Counted from the stretch's first letter, positions 1-5,471 are shown. The stretch: DNA of 7,577 nucleotides from Thermotogae bacterium (GCA_003641795.1 QNAP01000081.1:1-7577), one strand, 5' to 3'. Program-made: numbers and translations. The notes: generated by a model not told the origin, from the letters alone.

Positions 1-72
1 GAACGGCAGATAAAGATTGTGGATGCGCAAATTGACAGGCTGGTGTATGATTTGTATGGGCTGACGGAGGAA
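1..72 (+). repeat. Direct repeat, copy 1 (restriction-modification gene tail)
   Basis: Base by base, positions 1-70 match 968-1037 at 62 of 70 positions, without gaps. Four of the eight differences are synonymous, and the other four change three residues (I6V, R13G, D17G), so both copies evolved as protein-coding sequence. The two copies flank the toxin-antitoxin pair. Confidence 0.85.
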
Positions 73-135
73 GGTGGCGGTGAAGGTGGTAGATGTGCGT
101 TAAGAACAGTAGTTCCGAACAGAAAAATAGGATAG
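1..135 (+). pseudogene. C-terminal tail of a type IIG (Eco57I-like) restriction-modification enzyme, copy 1
   Basis: The reading frame is open from the first base to a TAG at 133-135, giving 44 residues; the gene begins outside the window. Residues 1-22 (ERQIKIVDAQIDRLVYDLYG then LT) match the usual last residues of large single-chain type IIG restriction enzyme/N6-adenine methyltransferases, which typically end in a form like D.QID.LVY.LYGLTEEE..IVEG. After LTEE the frame departs from this pattern into a glycine-rich stretch (GGGEGG). The expected ending (VKVVD) reappears in another frame and would stop at a TAA near 103, so a net one-base shift separates this copy from the family ending and from copy 2. 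The parent enzyme would methylate and cut DNA, but only its tail is visible and it may still be functional with an altered end. The family call rests on pattern memory of this tail only. Confidence 0.6.
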
Positions 136-150
136 GAAAGTTTTTATATT
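134..150 (+). promoter_or_regulatory. Archaeal promoter (BRE/TATA) for the toxin-antitoxin pair
   Basis: A purine-rich BRE-like stretch (AGGAAAG, 134-140) is followed by the AT-rich box TTTTTATATT at 141-150. A start of transcription about 25 bases further on would fall near 172, leaving a leader of roughly ten bases before the antitoxin ATG at 183. The box lies just after the stop of the restriction-modification tail, so the cassette appears to carry its own promoter. No strong Shine-Dalgarno site lies directly before 183, which fits a short leader. Confidence 0.45.
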
Positions 151-182
151 CAAAGGAAGAATAGGTTTATGAGTATGATAAA

Positions 183-446
183 ATGGAAACGAAATTGAAA
201 CTGCCTCACGAAATAATCACGATTTGTAAAGTCAGAGAAAGCGAATTAGAGGCGTTTTTAAAGCGTGCGATAGCAATAGAGCTGTTTAGGGAGGGGTTGG
301 TTTCCATAGGCAAGGCATCGGAAATAGCGGAAGTTTCAAGGAACGAGATGATGGATTTGCTGGGTGAGAGGAGAATTCCCATACATTATACCGTGGAAGA
401 CCTGGAAGAGGATGTCAAAACCTTACGAAGAATTAAACAAGGATGA
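183..446 (+). CDS. UPF0175 family antitoxin
   Basis: This 87-residue protein matches the UPF0175 (COG2886) family, small DNA-binding-type proteins found next to DUF3368 PIN-domain toxins. Residues about 20-40 form an amphipathic helix (AFLKRAIAIELFREGLVSIG). Residues 43-60 carry the family signature KASEIAEVSRNEMMDLLGER, resembling a helix-turn-helix. A proline/aromatic segment (RRIPIHY) and an acidic stretch (EDLEEDVKTL) follow, both usual for the family. Its expected role is to neutralise the toxin encoded next door and to repress their shared promoter. The TGA stop at 444-446 is one base from the toxin ATG at 448, so translation is probably coupled. The length is normal and the gene looks intact. 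Confidence 0.85.
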   Translation: METKLKLPHEIITICKVRESELEAFLKRAIAIELFREGLVSIGKASEIAEVSRNEMMDLLGERRIPIHYTVEDLEEDVKTLRRIKQG

Positions 447-447
447 T

Positions 448-930
448 ATGATTATAGTTTCAAATGCAGGACCACTAATTGCTTTAGCAAGAATTGGCAA
501 GTTAGATTTACTCAAGCAGTTTACGCAAATTTACATATCAAATGAAGTATATGAGCAAGTTGTTCTAAAAGGTGAAGGTAAACCCGGTTCAACCGAAGTG
601 AAAGACTCCGATTGGTTCATAACTAAAGAGGTTAAGAATACGCTTGCTGTGGAATCATTAACCATCGAGTTAGAAAAGGGAGAAGCAGAGGCAATAATCC
701 TGGCTTTGGAGTTAAATGCCGACTTAGTCTTAATAGATGAATCTATTGCAAGGGATATAGCAAAGTCTCGAGGATTAGAGGTTATTGGAACTGTTGGAAT
801 TTTAGCAGAGGCGTATGAAAACGGCTTAATAAAAGATTTGAAAAAGTCTTTGGATGATTTGAGAAGCAAGAAGGTTTGGATATCCGAAAAAGTTTATAAT
901 AGGGCGCTGAGTGGAATAAAAAGGAAATAA
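448..930 (+). CDS. DUF3368 PIN-domain ribonuclease toxin
   Basis: A VapC-like toxin of 160 residues in the DUF3368 (COG2405) group; PIN-domain proteins are metal-dependent ribonucleases that cut RNA to slow growth. The frame extends upstream to 364, but the family start (MIIVSNAGPLIALARIGKLD) begins at the ATG at 448, with AGGA about six bases before it, so that start is chosen. Acidic residues expected in the active site are E79 and E81 in EKGEAEA and D97 in LIDES. GTVGIL at 114-119 is the conserved motif near the C-terminal end of the fold. The first canonical aspartate position is occupied by N6 (VSNAG), a common variant in DUF3368 proteins; whether such proteins cut RNA or merely bind it is not evident from sequence. 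The gene is paired with the UPF0175 antitoxin just upstream. Confidence 0.85.
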   Translation: MIIVSNAGPLIALARIGKLDLLKQFTQIYISNEVYEQVVLKGEGKPGSTEVKDSDWFITKEVKNTLAVESLTIELEKGEAEAIILALELNADLVLIDESIARDIAKSRGLEVIGTVGILAEAYENGLIKDLKKSLDDLRSKKVWISEKVYNRALSGIKRK

Positions 931-943
931 TCACGAGACGAGA

Positions 944-1072
944 ATGGGACGAGATAAAGAGCTTTATGAACGGCAGATAAAAGTTGTTGATGCGCAGATT
1001 GACGGGCTGGTTTATGGGTTGTATGGGCTGACGGAGGAGGAGGTGAAGGTGGTGGAAGGAGAGGTAATATAA
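944..1072 (+). pseudogene. C-terminal tail of a type IIG restriction-modification enzyme, copy 2 (remnant)
   Basis: A frame of 42 residues (ATG 944, TAA 1070-1072) encodes DKELYERQIKVVDAQIDGLV and, after a few residues, LYGLTEEEVKVVEGEVI. This matches the extreme C-terminus of Eco57I-like restriction-modification proteins, with the normal family ending intact. Nothing upstream of about 944 encodes the rest of such an enzyme: that space is the PIN toxin, which stops at 930. It is therefore a severed gene end rather than a functional small gene, although the ATG at 944 formally allows a 42-residue peptide. It ends seven bases from the convergent stop of the TOPRIM gene. It differs from copy 1 at about 11 percent of bases. 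Confidence 0.65.
968..1039 (+). repeat. Direct repeat, copy 2 (restriction-modification gene tail)
   Basis: Partner of the repeat at 1-72, offset by 967 bases. Similarity is lost after the GACGGAGGA block, where copy 1 has additional bases relative to this copy. Copy 2 keeps the family-like ending. Confidence 0.85.
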
Positions 1073-1079
1073 AACTATT

Positions 1080-2768
1080 TTAGATATATTCTACAGCGAA
1101 TCTTATGATCTCTTCCAGTACTTTTTCAACGGGTCTTTGGTTTTCAAAACGATTTCTTCTTTCTTTGATTTCTTTTGCTATGAAGTTGCCTATTTGTTCT
1201 CCAAATTCTCTTTTGTTTAAACTTGTATAATCGGGTGGTCTGCTTTCGAGGAACGTTTTCAAATTTTTATTTCCGTATCTACAATTTTTAATTTCACTTG
1301 GTGTTATATTAAATTGATAACCGTGTTTTACACCATATTCATTCAATTCATGCGATAATTCTTTGTCAGAAAAATTATCATACTCGAAACTTTTATTCCA
1401 GATGTGATATTTTACTGTGTGTTTATGAAATATATCATTTGTTTTGGCACTTGTATTCTTCTTTTTCTGTTTAATGATGCTCAAAACATCCTTCATCATT
1501 TTTTCAATCTCATCGTCAGGATCTTTAATGAACCTTTTGATCCAGCGTTCATTTCCTTCTCTGTCAAAAATAATGAAAACTTTAGTCCTTTCTGGATGGA
1601 TATAATACTCTTTATCCACTTGATAAATATCAGGGGTTGAGTAATCAACTATTAGCGCCCTTGGATGCTTGTCTACCCCATGAATATTAATAATCTGTAT
1701 GCCACAGCTCTCAAGAGGAATGTCCATGGCATTGGCGATTATCGGAAAAGCAACTTCTTCAGTGTCTCCCTCTACAATTAAGACGAGTCTTGGCCTTGGA
1801 TTTATCCCATATTCACGTAGGAACCTCATAAGAACATCTCTATCGACATAATTCAACTCTTTGCCATAAACTCGTATGACCCCACATCCTTTCATAGTAT
1901 CATCTAAACTTCCTGTTTCTAATTGCTTTTTGCCTGTTAAATCTTCTAATAATAAAGCTAACATATCGGAGATAAGATAGAAATCTTGTGCCAATAGTGC
2001 TTTTCCTCTAAGTTTTTGTCTTTTATCATATTTAATGTACTTGATCAGGTCATACCAAGCTCTCAAAGGATCAATATACAGTCCGTCTCTTCCAATAGAA
2101 CCTCTATACTCGTCAATCTCTTCCGCTTCTAAACTTAAAGCACTAACAATCTCTTTTGGTATAACCTTTTTCTGAAGGTCATACCATCTTTCCCCAGTTA
2201 CTATTTCCCCAGTTACTATAATGTGCCCTGGTTGTTTAACAAGCGGCAGATATTTATTTTGAATAAAAAGCAGGAGTTCAACAAACTTCTCATGTTTTTT
2301 TGAATCTTTTCTCAACTTTCCCAGATAATCGCTCATATATTTTTCCCGTTCTCGGATGGTTAGTACTAATTCGTCATTGTTCTGAGGAATGTTAAAAGGG
2401 GATAGTCTTAATCCAACTTCTAATACCTTCTTCAAAAAATAAATCTGATATGGGTGATAATAGCTGTGGACAATTTCTTCTCGATACCTCTCTCTTTTTT
2501 CATAATAATTAGCCCAAGGAACAAATCCTTTTTGGCGAGGATCAATTACACGGCCATTTTCATATAATTCTTTCAGGTCGGTAGTATTATTTACATAGTA
2601 ACCGTCTACTCGCATTATAGGTCTGAAAAGCCCTTCCCTTTCTATATCCTCCAAATATCCTCTATTAACATTCAAGCCCCTTTCTTTACAATAACCAATG
2701 AATTTGTTGACTTCTAAAGGAAAATTTTGATAAAATGCCTCTTGAAGGATTAGTTCTTTTACGTTCAT
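1080..2768 (-). CDS. OLD-like TOPRIM domain protein, putative defence nuclease
   Basis: This 562-residue protein has a TOPRIM domain at about 326-410. LVLIVEGDTEE (328-338) holds the catalytic-type glutamate E333, and VFIIFDREGN (397-406) holds the acidic D402/E404 pair. An OLD-like acidic element, FEYDNF, follows at 461-466. In this fold the acidic residues bind metal for DNA cleavage. OLD-family nucleases usually have an ABC-type ATPase ahead of the TOPRIM domain, but no Walker motif is visible here. Residues about 17-60 instead look like a small winged-helix or MerR-like segment (YLEDIEREGLFRPIMRVDGY), followed by a mostly helical region with DPLRAWYDLIKYIK at 233-246. I recognise this general layout from uncharacterised bacterial and archaeal proteins but know no assigned function. 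Position beside a restriction-modification remnant and a toxin-antitoxin pair suggests phage or plasmid defence; that is inference. The start is the first ATG, with no clear Shine-Dalgarno site. Confidence 0.6.
   Translation of the reverse strand: MNVKELILQEAFYQNFPLEVNKFIGYCKERGLNVNRGYLEDIEREGLFRPIMRVDGYYVNNTTDLKELYENGRVIDPRQKGFVPWANYYEKRERYREEIVHSYYHPYQIYFLKKVLEVGLRLSPFNIPQNNDELVLTIREREKYMSDYLGKLRKDSKKHEKFVELLLFIQNKYLPLVKQPGHIIVTGEIVTGERWYDLQKKVIPKEIVSALSLEAEEIDEYRGSIGRDGLYIDPLRAWYDLIKYIKYDKRQKLRGKALLAQDFYLISDMLALLLEDLTGKKQLETGSLDDTMKGCGVIRVYGKELNYVDRDVLMRFLREYGINPRPRLVLIVEGDTEEVAFPIIANAMDIPLESCGIQIINIHGVDKHPRALIVDYSTPDIYQVDKEYYIHPERTKVFIIFDREGNERWIKRFIKDPDDEIEKMMKDVLSIIKQKKKNTSAKTNDIFHKHTVKYHIWNKSFEYDNFSDKELSHELNEYGVKHGYQFNITPSEIKNCRYGNKNLKTFLESRPPDYTSLNKREFGEQIGNFIAKEIKERRNRFENQRPVEKVLEEIIRFAVEYI
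2191..2220 (-). repeat. 15-bp in-frame tandem duplication inside the TOPRIM gene
   Basis: The 15-base unit TCCCCAGTTACTATT (2191-2205) is repeated at 2206-2220 with only the last base differing. In the protein this gives VTGEIVTGE at residues 185-193, adding five residues without breaking the frame. The near identity of the units points to a recent slippage event. Confidence 0.85.
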
Positions 2769-2793
2769 ATTTCTAAGTAGGACTCTTGTTTAT

Positions 2794-2886
2794 TTATTTT
2801 TTACTTTTATTTGTACACGCAAGATACTCTTTTATCGTAGTTCTAATCTCGATGTTGATCGGAATGTATTCCGTCATCTTGAGCAT
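2794..2886 (-). CDS. Possible 30-residue peptide or gene remnant upstream of the TOPRIM gene
   Basis: A short frame (ATG 2886 or 2877, TAA 2794-2796) encodes MTEYIPINIEIRTTIKEYLA plus a lysine-rich tail. Composition is protein-like, and it lies on the same strand as, and 25 bases ahead of, the TOPRIM gene. I do not recognise it. It could be a small leader gene, the broken end of an older gene, or chance. No Shine-Dalgarno site is evident. Confidence 0.2.
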   Translation of the reverse strand: MLKMTEYIPINIEIRTTIKEYLACTNKSKK

Positions 2887-2903
2887 CGGCAGATAAATTA
2901 ACT

Positions 2904-2917
2904 AAAAGTTTTATAAG
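2904..2917 (+). promoter_or_regulatory. Archaeal TATA-type promoter for the beta-helix gene
   Basis: AAAAGTTTTATAAG holds a good TATA-like core (TTTTATAA) with purines just upstream. A transcription start about 25 bases later would fall near 2938. The sequence AGGTGGTGATTG at 2940-2951 closely resembles the archaeal Shine-Dalgarno consensus (GGAGGTGATC) and lies a few bases before the ATG at 2955. This promoter may now drive the DUF2441-like frame further on. Confidence 0.5.
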
Positions 2918-2954
2918 GTGCAAAGAAAAAGAGAAAGAAGGTGGTGATTGAAAA

Positions 2955-3155
2955 ATGAACGCAAAACATGGAATATTACTGGTGGGGATTAGTCTTTTGT
3001 TATTTTTCGCCTTTGTTGGAACAGCGTCAGGAAAGATTTGGTATGTAGATGACTGTGGAGGCGCGGATTTTACAAAGATTCAGGATGCGATAAATGTAGC
3101 AAACGAAAACGATACAATCTATGTGTATAATGAACATGAAAAAAAGAAGCACTGA
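2955..3155 (+). pseudogene. Secreted parallel beta-helix surface protein, truncated after the first repeat
   Basis: Residues 1-26 are a clear signal peptide: a lysine near the start, a hydrophobic core of about 16 residues (ILLVGISLLLFFAFVG) and a TASG cleavage region. Residues 29-59 (WYVDD, then ADFTKIQDAINVA, then NDTIYVYN) match the opening strand pair of NosD/CASH-type right-handed beta-helix proteins, common secreted or cell-surface proteins in methanogenic and ANME archaea. In intact members this segment leads into a GTYYENV-type continuation and several hundred residues of repeats. Here homology stops at N59 (codon 3129-3131), and seven unrelated residues (EHEKKKH) precede a TGA at 3153. 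The last residues are the DUF2441-like gene read in another frame. Promoter and Shine-Dalgarno site are intact, so a short secreted peptide could still be made. Confidence 0.7.
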
Positions 3156-3612
3156 AACTACTAAATACTATTATCTCTGTTCATATCCACTCAGAGAAGG
3201 TAGTGTTGTTGAGAAAGGTAATTGGGGTAGAATTCTTAGAAAATATCCTAATTCCCAACTATTTGAGGAGTTGCTGATAAACAGTAGAATCTCAGGCGAT
3301 GCTATCATTACTGGAGACCAAAGAACAAGAACCGTTATAATCGATCAAAAAGTTATTAGAGAACTCATATTTGAAAGAATACGCAGGATAGAGTTTCCAA
3401 AAGTTCCCAGTCGGCTCGATTGCCTATTTGTATGCAAAACCCTCGATGGTGCTAAAAGCTTCAAAAGTGAGCCTGGGCGAAATTTGGACCTAATATATGA
3501 AGTGGAACCGACCGATGTCAACTCTCGAATGCTTGAAACTGATTGGTCATGGATCAATCCCATAATAGATAAGACCATACACGAGGTAGAAGAAGCTGCG
3601 AGGAACTATTAG
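3136..3612 (+). CDS. DUF2441-like protein, interrupted by an in-frame TAG
   Basis: Starts at 3121, 3130 and 3136 are all in frame; I use 3136 because the family-like part begins just after it and none has a Shine-Dalgarno site. The encoded 158 residues resemble DUF2441-type proteins: an N-terminal YYYLCSYPL, then GSVVEKGNWGRILR, a central FPKVPSRLDCLFVCKTLDGA, and a C-terminal IYEVEPTDV with a WSWI segment. I believe this family resembles ADP-ribosyltransferase folds (a YHxT-like opening strand and a PSR..C motif), but that is from memory and the function is unknown. The TAG at 3610-3612 follows AARNY, where family members usually continue with tryptophan and a glycine/glutamate turn; the next 26 codons fit that continuation. 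The gene begins within the broken beta-helix gene and overlaps its end by about 20 bases. Confidence 0.55.
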   Translation: MKKRSTETTKYYYLCSYPLREGSVVEKGNWGRILRKYPNSQLFEELLINSRISGDAIITGDQRTRTVIIDQKVIRELIFERIRRIEFPKVPSRLDCLFVCKTLDGAKSFKSEPGRNLDLIYEVEPTDVNSRMLETDWSWINPIIDKTIHEVEEAARNY

Positions 3613-3635
3613 CGTGGAGAGATTCTTGATCCACG
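3613..3635 (+). other. Hairpin immediately downstream of the in-frame TAG
   Basis: CGTGGA (3613-3618) is the exact reverse complement of TCCACG (3630-3635), giving a six-base-pair stem with an 11-base loop that starts on the first base after the TAG. A G-T pair (3612, 3636) can extend it. It has no T-run after it, so it does not look like an intrinsic terminator. It may be chance. Confidence 0.35.
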
Positions 3636-3693
3636 TAAAAGAGAACTTCTTTGGAATTGCGGAGTTAGAATATTGCATAAAGTTGATGTATAG
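3613..3693 (+). pseudogene. In-frame continuation of the DUF2441-like gene after the TAG
   Basis: Directly after the TAG, the same frame encodes 26 residues (RGEILDPRKRELLWNCGVRI then LHKVDV), ending at a second TAG (3691-3693). A DUF2441-like protein would be expected to end in such a strand-rich tail after an ARxYW.G turn. Reading the first TAG as TGG (tryptophan) would give a continuous protein of about 185 residues. The simplest explanation is a G-to-A nonsense mutation; readthrough, for example as pyrrolysine, is the alternative. Confidence 0.45.
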
Positions 3694-3779
3694 ATTTTTC
3701 TGCTGCCCTACGGGGATATATCGTAATTCACTACGGTACGGATTGGCTGGTACTTCAAGAACGCAAGAAGGAACTTAAA

Positions 3780-4063
3780 ATGCACGAAAAAGAATTGTAT
3801 CCGGCGGTGGAAAAATTCTTGAAGACCCGAAAGAATTGTCCTTCGAAATACGTTGGAAGTGAATTATCGCTGAAGTGAGGAAAAACCAGCCTCAGAGCAG
3901 AAGGGGTTCGGAGTATCAAAGTCAAATCAGGGTGAACAGATTATTTATTTATGTGAAGGAAAAAAAGGAACTGAAACGCCGGAGTTTCGGCAAAGTAGTT
4001 GGCGAAGCCGTAGAACTCGTATTCTACCCTTTATTGCTTCATTTCCTTGTGTTAATCTCGTGA
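3780..4063 (+). pseudogene. Decayed small conserved hypothetical gene with two frameshifts
   Basis: Three overlapping frames join into one plausible protein. The first part, from ATG 3780, reads MHEKELYPAVEKFLKTRKN and continues to SELSLK before a TGA at 3876-3878. Skipping one base near 3876 leads into EEKPASEQKGFGV and then IIYLCEGKK. Removing one A from the run of seven at 3960-3966 leads into ELKRRSFGKVVGEAVELVFY, ending at a TGA at 4061-4063. The pattern (an ELY..V..FL start, then YLCEGK.ELK..SFG...G.A) resembles small archaeal proteins with a restriction-enzyme-like or archaeal conserved-hypothetical core; I cannot name the family. The frame is also open upstream of 3780 from 3687 (including GYIVIHYGTDWLVLQE), so the true start may be lost. 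A single-base error in the A-run is possible, but two shifts together favour a true pseudogene. Confidence 0.5.
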
Positions 4064-4121
4064 GATCTCGTGGTTTGGTTTTGGATTTTGGTGCTTGGAG
4101 CTTGTGATTTTTGAGGGACAT

Positions 4122-5447
4122 TCACCTCCACGTCTTCACATTAGAAACAATTACAAAACCTTCTTCCGAATCGTTAACGGCTTTTTCCAGAGCCGCATCT
4201 AAACCATCAGAAAAAAACACGTTCTCACCTTCTATTTTATCTCTGAACTTCTCACCTACAACTATTATCTCAACGAAATCCGATGCTACATTCTTAACTA
4301 CCTTTTTCAGTTCCTCCAGGTCCACACCCTCACACACATATTGTGACTCCTCCCCAACAATCAAAATCATCTTTTCTGAATACCGCCTTGCCATCGCCGT
4401 TATCTCATCAAGGAACTTCAATTTTGTGCCTGAATTGGAATTATCAATTAAAAACCGCCCTTTTAGCTTCTCCAGTTTCATCCTGCCCTTCACCGCTGAA
4501 ATATTAGTATTGACCTCTTCTGGTGGAATGCCAAGGCTCAAAACAGCGCAAAAAGCCGCTTCCAGAGAATTCATGTAATATTCACCGTAGAACAAATCAA
4601 AAGATTTGAATGCGATTTCGCCACTTATAAAATCACCATTTATGGTCCCCAGTCGGTTAAAAATGACTTTGTTTTCCCTTTCATTTATCCACAGGTTGTT
4701 ATCTTTGTTGCCAAAGGTATTCGCTCCCACGTCTCCATCGGTTATTAATAAGCCTGGATGAACTACGATACTCCTGTTTTTGCTTTCGTAGTTTTTTAAT
4801 GATGCTTTTTTTACCGCGGAAGCATCTTTTGTGCCTCCTGCAACTCTGTAATCCGCTTCTAAGCTCGTTATTACGCCTACATCGCCTGCCCCAGTTAAAC
4901 CGAGTGAGACTTCAAACACCGCTATATCAGGATTCAAATTCTTTTCCCTCACTATGCTCATCACTTTTAACACATTCGCAGGCGTACCGCCTAACCTGGG
5001 AAATTGTACCTCTTTTTCTGCCGATTTGAACCTTGTGACCGAACTGGTATGTGAAAGAACCCTAAATTTGTCTTTCAACAACTGGCATATCAGCTCGCAG
5101 ACTGCGGTCTTTCCAACCGTACCCGTTACTTCCACTACTTTTATATCTGCGAAAAGTTTTTTTAAGCGGGCAATCTCTTTTACCGCTTCGTGGTGATTCA
5201 TAAAGGGTATCTCCTGCTCTAAAGCATGTTTTATAACCTCAAAGTTCGGATTCAGGTGAACTGGAGCAATAACCAGGTCGTAATCCAGCACTTTTGAAAA
5301 GGTCTGATGGTATGGGTCGAAAACCTCTGCCTGTTTCTCAAGTTCTTTTAGCTCTTCGGCAATGACTTCTGCCCCGTGAATAGGGTCTAAAACCAATATC
5401 CTGGATGCTTCTTTTATGTTCATTTCCCGGGTTTTTCTCTTCTTCAT
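4122..5447 (-). CDS. cfbE: Coenzyme F430 synthase (Mur ligase family)
   Basis: CfbE performs the last step of coenzyme F430 synthesis: using ATP, it closes the carbocyclic ring of the seco-F430 intermediate to give the nickel cofactor of methyl-coenzyme M reductase. It acts in the cytoplasm. Counting from the ATG at 5447, the 441-residue protein opens with ILVLDPIHGAEVIAEELK, typical of this family. It has the Mur-ligase P-loop VTGTVGKTA at 107-115, FEVSLGLTGAGDVGVITSLE at 178-197, and the C-terminal Mur elements KGRMK (320-324) and LIDNSNSGTK (333-342). It ends in VSNVKTWR. Length is normal. The frame extends to ATG 5489, but ATG 5447 has AGGAG seven bases before it, so I prefer it; ATG 5423, directly before NIKEASRILVLD, is also possible. 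No other cfb gene is in view; its neighbours are glycosyltransferases, transcribed divergently. Confidence 0.85.
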   Translation of the reverse strand: MKKRKTREMNIKEASRILVLDPIHGAEVIAEELKELEKQAEVFDPYHQTFSKVLDYDLVIAPVHLNPNFEVIKHALEQEIPFMNHHEAVKEIARLKKLFADIKVVEVTGTVGKTAVCELICQLLKDKFRVLSHTSSVTRFKSAEKEVQFPRLGGTPANVLKVMSIVREKNLNPDIAVFEVSLGLTGAGDVGVITSLEADYRVAGGTKDASAVKKASLKNYESKNRSIVVHPGLLITDGDVGANTFGNKDNNLWINERENKVIFNRLGTINGDFISGEIAFKSFDLFYGEYYMNSLEAAFCAVLSLGIPPEEVNTNISAVKGRMKLEKLKGRFLIDNSNSGTKLKFLDEITAMARRYSEKMILIVGEESQYVCEGVDLEELKKVVKNVASDFVEIIVVGEKFRDKIEGENVFFSDGLDAALEKAVNDSEEGFVIVSNVKTWR

Positions 5448-5453
5448 TATATA

Positions 5454-5459
5454 ACTCCT
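5454..5459 (-). promoter_or_regulatory. Shine-Dalgarno site deciding the cfbE start
   Basis: On the minus strand this reads AGGAGT, with six bases between it and the ATG at 5447. Neither ATG 5489 nor ATG 5423 has a comparable site, which supports the 5447 start. Confidence 0.55.
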
Positions 5460-5461
5460 AT

Positions 5462-5471
5462 TATTTATAAA
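5462..5471. promoter_or_regulatory. Palindromic TATA-like box between cfbE and the glycosyltransferases
   Basis: The octamer TTTATAAA at 5464-5471 is its own reverse complement and lies in the 79-base divergent gap. To the right it would start transcripts near 5494, giving a leader of about 33 bases for the glycosyltransferase unit. To the left it would start transcripts near 5441, slightly inside the preferred cfbE start, which fits an ATG at 5423 better; this conflicts with the Shine-Dalgarno evidence and is unresolved. It may be used in one direction only. Confidence 0.4.

Noticed and set aside
531..869. Minus-strand frame of 112 residues opposite the PIN toxin
   Set aside because: It is antisense to a clearly recognised toxin gene and has no recognisable motif of its own.
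2887..2897. Third occurrence of CGGCAGATAAA, also present near the start of both restriction-modification tails
   Set aside because: Similarity stops at 11 bases and does not extend into the coding pattern of the tails, so chance is likely; a ten-base relative also occurs inside the TOPRIM gene.
3875..4063. A 62-residue gene starting at GTG 3875
   Set aside because: Only its second half has coding character, and this joins smoothly to the preceding frames after two single-base repairs; it is part of a pseudogene.
4060..4080. GAGATCTC palindrome and repeated CTCGTG as a possible operator or attachment site
   Set aside because: The palindrome is only eight bases, the flanks do not extend it, and no integrase or regulator gene lies nearby.
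4064..4121. T-rich stretch with TTTGGTTTTGGATTTTGG as a possible terminator
   Set aside because: It could end plus-strand transcripts, but the T-runs are short, there is no hairpin, and on the cfbE strand it is A-rich. Evidence is too weak for a feature.
4111..4578. Plus-strand frame of 155 residues over the 3' half of cfbE
   Set aside because: It lies wholly opposite cfbE, has a serine/threonine/phenylalanine-rich composition typical of an antisense shadow, and shows no family motif.
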